Origin: Varroa destructor
Lineage: Eukaryota; Arthropoda; Arachnida; Mesostigmata; Varroidae
DNA length: 64,000 nucleotides
Assembly (NCBI RefSeq): GCF_002443255.2
Contig: NW_019211454.1
Span: forward strand, 24,752,782 to 24,816,781
Reading direction: 5' to 3'
Shown here: piece after piece, positions 57,721 through 64,000 of the stretch
Layout: each line of letters opens with the position of its first letter
Numbering within the stretch: the first letter of the stretch is position 1
Notes under the pieces: model-generated
What the model was told of the DNA's origin: nothing
Databases searched by the model: none
What the model saw: the letters and a program-made list of their open reading frames with translations, nothing else
Position numbers and translations under genes: made by a program

Positions 57721-59651
57721 TCATAGTCGACAACTTTGCTAGATATATGCCAATACCGAAATTGACTCTAGCGCATAGCGAACGCGTAGTATGCCATAAA
57801 ATAGAAGTTCTTGGTTCTCCTCTTATATAAAATACAGTAGGTCTTGCGCAAAATTCACCTAGTACCTATTTGATACCTGGCGAGTGACGTGTAGCTTGGC
57901 TTTTGGATAAGCGGCGGGATGGCGAGAAAGGGGCTCAACGGTAGGATACTTTAGGAGGCGGTTGAAAGACCGACTTGTACGAGCTTTTAGGCTACGGCAA
58001 GAGGCTTATGAAGCCTTCAGTTGAAATCGCCAACGAGGGCTTGTCAATGAACACGGCTTGAAGACAGAGCAGCTCCTTTGCCTCCGTTTCTGCTTTGTGC
58101 TCAGCCTTTCCTGCTTCTGAAATGTCCTGCCTATAACGTGTTTTGAACAACCTCTACAATATATCTGTATATAGTGCTGCCCTACCTTGCCTGTATAGAT
58201 TCCTTTCCAACTTCGTGCTTACTATATGTGTATGTGCGTGCACATTACTTTTAACAACATCGCCATCGTAAGACTCGTGCGTTCTAGAGATATCTTCTCA
58301 GACAGGAGAAATATTTTCTACACAATGCATGTTCTATGCAATCTATATGTATATATATAATCATTCTTCTACCTTGATCACCTCCAACCTAGCTCCTCAT
58401 TTAACAGTATGGCGGGCTGAGGAAGAGGCTACTCAAAGATGTTCAAGTCTTCAGAAGCCACCCTTAATATATTGCCCTTATAATCTAATCGAAAAGCAAT
58501 ATTGTGAACTCGAAGTCGTGATGCTTTAGAAGACCGCTGTTTTTGATACCGGACGATCACCCTATCTGGCTAGTATTTTTCCATTAAAATAATCGTCTTT
58601 TCCCATGAGTTGAAAAAATTCACACCACAATTGAGGGTTTGTATAAAGCTAACTCCTCGAATGCATCTATCTAATTTTTGGTGATGTATTGCAAAAATAA
58701 GCTCGGCAGCAGTATGGTTCAGGCTTTCTTCACGGGCCCTCCATAATTCTTGCTACCCTCAATACATACTAGCTTCTGTGACGATGTCTACAATAGTTCC
58801 TGTTACGACCAATAATAAGCACATTATATTGGCTGCCTGTATGCGTAGCGGGTCGAAGTTTGTCCTGAGAAAAAGAAGTTACAGTCATTACATCTAGCAC
58901 CCAGCAAGACAAGTCGATGAGAAAAAATGTATAAGTTGTCTAAGGCAGAGCAACGACATTTTGCAATATGTTAGATGTGCCCCACCTATCGTTCTCTTCA
59001 AGACATGAAAGCACCCAAGATTACACGGATTTAACTCTGAAAAACATGAGGGCTAAAGCTATTGCTGAAGTCTGTCTTTTTCGATCCAGGCTTGAACGAG
59101 GCATGGCAATGGGGTTGTGTGTTGTCGTCAAGAAACTATGTTGCATGCTGTGGAAAGCTGCGTCGTACGAGACCCTTAAAAAATGTAAGATATCTGGTAG
59201 CGTTGACGGTTTATCTTTTCGTGTAAGGTCTCGTAATGTTTTGAACATGACGATAAGTTTACACTCCAATCTGCTCGGTGTTGCCACCAAACCTACTTTC
59301 TCATTCTCTTCGTTGATCCCTGCTAGTGGATGGCCCAGTTAACTCATGTTTCGCCTATTTCGGTGGTAAAATTCGGACGGGTTCTTTACTGATAGTTCCG
59401 TAAATTATCTCTGAAGTGCACACGCGCGTTTCATCTGTTCAGGACGTAGCTTATGAGAAACCCATATTTAAATTTCTCTTTCATTTTTAATATTTTCGTT
59501 ACAATTTCAAAATACGTATTCCGAAGAATTCTGTATTAAACTGTGAAAGGTCTATTGCGCATGTTCTCATGCTTTTCTGAAAAACTTCTGTAACTGCACG
59601 AATTCCCTTTCCGTTTAGCGATTTGCAGTCTCTGAATTTCTGTTTTGAAGT

Positions 59652-59701
59652 CTAGGTCTTGAACGAACCAACAGCGAATTATTGGTTTGTTCAAGACCTA
59701 G
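59652..59701. repeat. Inverted repeat, 20-bp arms (19/20), 10-nt loop
   Basis: CTAGGTCTTGAACGAACCAA and its near reverse complement flank CAGCGAATTA. There are no obvious flanking target duplications. Confidence 0.85.
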
Positions 59702-60319
59702 TCACGAGTGTTTTCGCCGATCTTTGATAGACTTCACAACGCTCTGACCTTCGAGAAACATAACTAAATACTAGAATTAATTTTATCTATATGTTTGCCT
59801 CTAAACGTATCACTCGTTGTCTGATGACACGTGGAACGTCTTTCCTAGCCGACTCTCTGTTAGTAGTTTCTCAAAACTTCCGGCTCAGTAGTTTCGTGGG
59901 CATTATTACGAAAGCCATTAGATGCACTCGCTTAACCTCGTAGTTCCCCAACCTCCAAATGTTTGTCCCTCTAATTATGTTAGCATTTTCCTCACTATAT
60001 AGCTTCCCTCATAGCACCTAGCCAGCCAGCTTATAGTCGTAAATAGCCAAACACGTAATGTAAATATTTACAAAATTTTGCCTACTAACTTACTTTAAGT
60101 TTGTCAATTTTTCTAATTTGCCACAGGGCTCCGGATAAGCTAATGCATAACTGTGAAATTTACGAACATTCTAATATTAGTACAGTTACCATAGTTCATA
60201 GCTATCATTATTAATTTATTTAAGAATAAAGATGATAAATGTACGACCTCTTTGCAATGCAGGGCAGGTTTCGATATTTAGCCAGTAGATAGAGCTTGCT
60301 AATTGAGACGAAATCAGAA

Positions 60320-60960
60320 CAGGCAAAAAATAAGAACTGACTACTCGCGCACTCAGAGCAGAATGGGTTTGCTATCTGGCGGTGAGGCGGCAGGCGTAGC
60401 AGTAGTAGAAGGAATACGACTGCCTCAGCTACTTCAGGTTCATCGTCCTCGTTTGAATTAAACCTGCCTTGCACGTTACTGTTGCTCTTCCGCCTGCTGC
60501 TACTGCCTAAATGCAACTAACTCGTTTACCGAGGCACAGTAACGCTTTTTTTTTGCCTTGCGAAGGGCGAACTCGCAGAGTGAGGCGGTAGCTGCGAACG
60601 ACGACGGCCAGTCGTCACGCACCGAAATCAGAGAGACAACGAGGGGGGTTCAAAGGCCTTTCCGCCGTCGGCGTTGGAGCAGGGGGTCAAAAAAAAAAGG
60701 CGGAAGAGAAACCGTGTGAAATCCTCTGGGATTTCAAGCCGCAACCGAGCGATTTCTAATTGAATCTGTGTGTGCCCTCCCTTGGCCGCTCCCACGCTGT
60801 TTGGCCCACTTACAAGCTGGGTATTGGCAGCCACACTTCAGCCTTGGCCCGTTGCCGCCATAACCCGCCCGACTGACATCTTGACACTTGCGTGCTGCTA
60901 CAACTGCACACGCCTGCTTTCTAGGGGCCAGGAAATAAAACTGCGATTAATGCAGAGTGC
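60320..60960. other. GC-richer segment with short frames, possible promoter or 5' exon
   Basis: Contains a minus-strand ATG at about 60514 opening MHLGSSSRRKSNSNVQGRFN followed by an acidic stretch, and another minus frame at 60628-60834. Neither has a known domain. Clustered CpG and open frames in both directions suggest a transcription start region rather than a defined coding exon. Confidence 0.2.
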
Positions 60961-63900
60961 GAAAAATCAAAATTGATTGCGCAAAATTAGGTTTCGCCTT
61001 ACTCGATCCTGCTCTAACTGCTGTGTGACAATTTCCAGTTCATACGAAAACATGGGCGCTATTCGTTAAACGATAGTCTTAGTCTGCTCATTGCGGCACT
61101 TGTAGGTTGATTGATAAGCTGGTCACGACCAGTCTGTGATCGGGAGTTAATTTGTTGCTGGTTAAACCAGTTGGGTATCACAGCCCCAGAAAACGGATTA
61201 CAATGTCTAAAGAACTGCTAGCATAAAATAGAGAAAATTTAGCTTAATTTTATTTCTTAATTTATAGTGTCATAAAGCGGTTTAAAATAGACAAAATTGT
61301 AGCTGGTTGGAAATGGTAAATGAATGAATAAGTTTGATAGGCACGAAAATTTGCTTAAACGACATACGTTGTTAAACGTGATGCAAATAAGGGCGTTTAC
61401 TCAATGCGCAGATAAATACATGTGTGATTACAGAACGGCGAGAGTCGACAGAAACCTGATCGGGCGTCCAGTGCTCTAAACAAAGTATTAAAATTTTTTT
61501 GAACGATTCAAAAAGCCCGGGCTTCGTTTTGTCTTGCCCTAGACAAATACGCAGTAGATACTAGGCAAGTATAGTTTTACTACTAACGGTGTCGCCAAAC
61601 TTTTTCTGCGGCACAAATTTCATTGAAACCTACACAAATTTGTCCGTAACGATGATTGTAACACTGCATACGTTTAGAAGCGGCACTGAATCGCTCAAAC
61701 GTTATTATTGAGATTTCGCTAAAATATTGCAAAGCTACACCGTCTATGCCGATACGCGAGTACGTATCCGACTGGAAAACGTGACACAGCTTAATAAATA
61801 TCCGTGCGAGAGTTTCAGGGGCATAAACCATAAAGACACGACAGCATCGATGAATTCACACATCTAAAAAAACGGACCTTTCGTCATTACGGGAATACGG
61901 ATTGCTTGACGCAAATTTGAAATCAGCAGGCTAGAACAAGCTGTTAGATAAACTGATAAAGTAGTTACCTGAATTCGCACAAGCTACACCTCGTTATGTG
62001 CACAAACAGATACTAAAATGAACAGCGCAAAGCTAATTTTTAATTGAAATTGGAGGAGAATAGCGCTGCAGCCTCATAGCCCTTAATAATTGTAATTTAA
62101 AGTGGAAAAGGCGTGGTTGCCCTTTTCTGCCTCGCTATGGTTCATTTACTATTCCGCCGCCCGCCAGTTTCGTATGCCCTTTTTGTGTCGGTCGCCGTTC
62201 CTATACTCCTTTGCGATTGTTCTGTTTTCGAACAGTTTTCTTCCTCTTCTTCACGACTGTCCTAACTTAGGGATTCAGGTCTTGAATCGCACAAGCCTGT
62301 GCTGCCTCGGTCAATCTCGACGGCCTTTTCCACCTCTTGCCCCTGCTCATTTTACTCCATCCAAATCACACAAGCTTCTTCACCCTACAATATCCCTCTT
62401 AGTCTTAATTTGCTGTGACGAACTCTGCCTGCTTCGAGGATATCGACAGGCTTCATTCACCAGCATTTGCAAAACGCTATTGCCCGCAAAATTACAGCGT
62501 GTTCCTGACGCAGTGTCCACATCATTCTAGGTTCAAGTTCACAAGTCCGCAAAAAAGTCTTCTCAGAATATGCACCGCATATCTTCGTAGTCCCTATAAC
62601 AGTGCACGAGATATGAAGAAAAGTCGGTTTGTCATTTCAGGTTATACACAAGCCTGTTGGACAAAGCAAGACGAGACGTTGATCCTTGACCTTGTCACAT
62701 TTGAGTCACGAATCGCTCGTATAACTAATTAAATTTAATTGCACATTTAGAGAGGTACACATTAGGTCTCACCCTGTAGTATTTTGTATGGCACCATCAG
62801 ACTGTAAACGATTGTTGTCATATTACATCTTTGTTCTCGCAAATAACAATACAATAATACTTGAATCGCCTATCACTCCGGCTTGCCAAATGCAATACGC
62901 AGCGTGTAACTTCAAAAGATTAACGTTTCCGAAGATGGCTACCCAAGCGCTAATTGGGATTATCTCAAAACATACTTGAGGACCAAGCTGACTATATCTG
63001 AAGACGATAATGTTTTAATTAATGTAATAGAATTTACTTATCGTATAACTAAAGCCAATTTTAAGTACTATTTCATGGGCATTTGTAGCGGATTCCGATT
63101 TGAAATGGTTTAAATTAGCAAATATATTAAGAATAGCTTGGTCCAGGTGGTAGCTGTCACACATTGCGTTTGTCTCCATTGTTAGCCAGGGGTACGAATC
63201 GCTGCTGCCGTCTACACAGAGATATTGTTGAAGATAGCAAGGTAACTGGGCTCTGCCCTAAAAGAAGGAGAAAAAGATAGCCTACTGACGGCCTAAGGGA
63301 TAATTTGCGTAGACGCTGGATAACCCGACAAGCACTGGGGAGCAACCGGCTACAAACCGCTTGTTTCATCGGTTTTCCGCCTCGCCTCGCCGCTCCAGGA
63401 GGCTCTCACTCGAGTCAATCCACGCTCGTTTTACTAGCGCTATCACGAGTGGCACCCTTTAAAATCTTCATGACTTTGCCCACTTTGCAGAAGCCACATC
63501 CCGATTACGTAGGAAGTAGCGCCCTCTGTCTGCAATTCGCTTGTAGACGCTCTTGCCTTTAGGCTGCACGAGAAACACGTTGCGGTCTAAGTTAAGCGTC
63601 AAAGTTGCCGCTATGCTCCGACGGCTAATATTTCAAACTTTCCTATATACTCACGCTTCGCTTGTATACCTTGTTATACTACTAGTCGAGCAGCTGGGCA
63701 GCTGGCATCACCGTGTGTAAAGCTATGGGAACGGATGAGACCCACTAACGAATCTTGATGGCTGCTGCTAAAGGTAACAGTGTAAGGGTAAAGCAGATAG
63801 GGAATAGGAACTAAGAGAAGGGAAAGCGGAATCCCCGTCGCTGTCCTGTTGTCTCGTCACGTATTCACGCATATTCACGCTTCGCAGGCTTGGGTGCAGT

Positions 63901-64000
63901 GTTTATCCTGCTGCCCATACCATATCAGACCTTTGCTTTTTAGCCTTTTTGCTTTCGTTGCCCTCTTTAGTGCCGTCCCCACCAGCCGCCTGCTGCTTTT

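Larger units (their letters stand above)
50735..64000. other. Downstream region, no gene recognised
   Basis: No exon could be assigned to a family on either strand. Longest frames are 166 codons (minus, 52905-53405), 142 (plus, 62102-62530), 132 (plus, 52151-52549) and 124 (plus, 58968-59342); all lack motifs and several have equally open antisense frames. A lysine-rich 77-codon ATG frame lies at 53430-53663. GC rises toward the window end (63.3-64 kb), so a gene may begin just beyond it. Confidence 0.55.

Noticed and set aside
1..64000. CRISPR array, prophage or bacterial operon
   Set aside because: No regularly spaced repeats, no ribosome-binding sites before ORFs, and clear spliceosomal introns.

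Overview
The window is eukaryotic and AT-rich. It has spliceosomal introns of 0.3 to 5.3 kb, simple repeats and long gene-poor stretches, with no operon-like packing. The one gene that can be reconstructed with confidence is an arthropod-type animal haem peroxidase. Its style (peroxinectin / chorion-peroxidase-like protein, kilobase introns, sparse genes) suits an arthropod, perhaps a parasitiform mite or tick; the species-level guess is inference only.

Layout. 1-22.2 kb holds no gene I can name: AT-rich sequence, microsatellites, hairpins, a Pol III-box/foldback element (12.5-12.7 kb), and two exon-like segments (5,056-5,187 plus; 13,262-13,502 minus). 22.3-23.2 kb is a GC-richer island, followed by a compound microsatellite (23.64-23.75 kb). 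A TATA/initiator pair at 24.16-24.20 kb leads into a 68-codon ORF and a poly(A) signal. 25,494-50,688 (plus) is the peroxidase gene, 15 coding exons, with an AATAAA signal 40 bp past the stop. Its introns contain a U2 snRNA-like fragment (38.93 kb), a perfect 42-bp palindrome (40.79 kb), a miRNA-sized hairpin (42.84 kb) and a minus-strand open frame with two hydrophobic segments (47.0-47.6 kb). 50.7-64 kb has no nameable gene; it contains GC-richer islands at about 57.1-57.7, 60.3-60.95 and 63.3-64 kb and a 20-bp-arm inverted repeat at 59.65 kb.

Peroxidase model. The exon phases chain without conflict (CDS 2,391 nt including the stop; 796 residues). The product has an N-terminal hydrophobic segment, a roughly 130-residue non-catalytic N-terminal region, and a complete haem peroxidase domain: distal His288 in WGQFIDHD, catalytic Arg432/Glu435 in ERVNEQ, proximal His536 in FRFGHT, and Asn617 of the INLQR motif. 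It ends in six lysines. It is predicted to be a secreted or membrane-tethered haem peroxidase; a cuticle/chorion crosslinking or immune/adhesion role is known for relatives and is only inferred here. Several of the 15 exons carry no long ORF of their own and were found by splice-site and family-motif reading.
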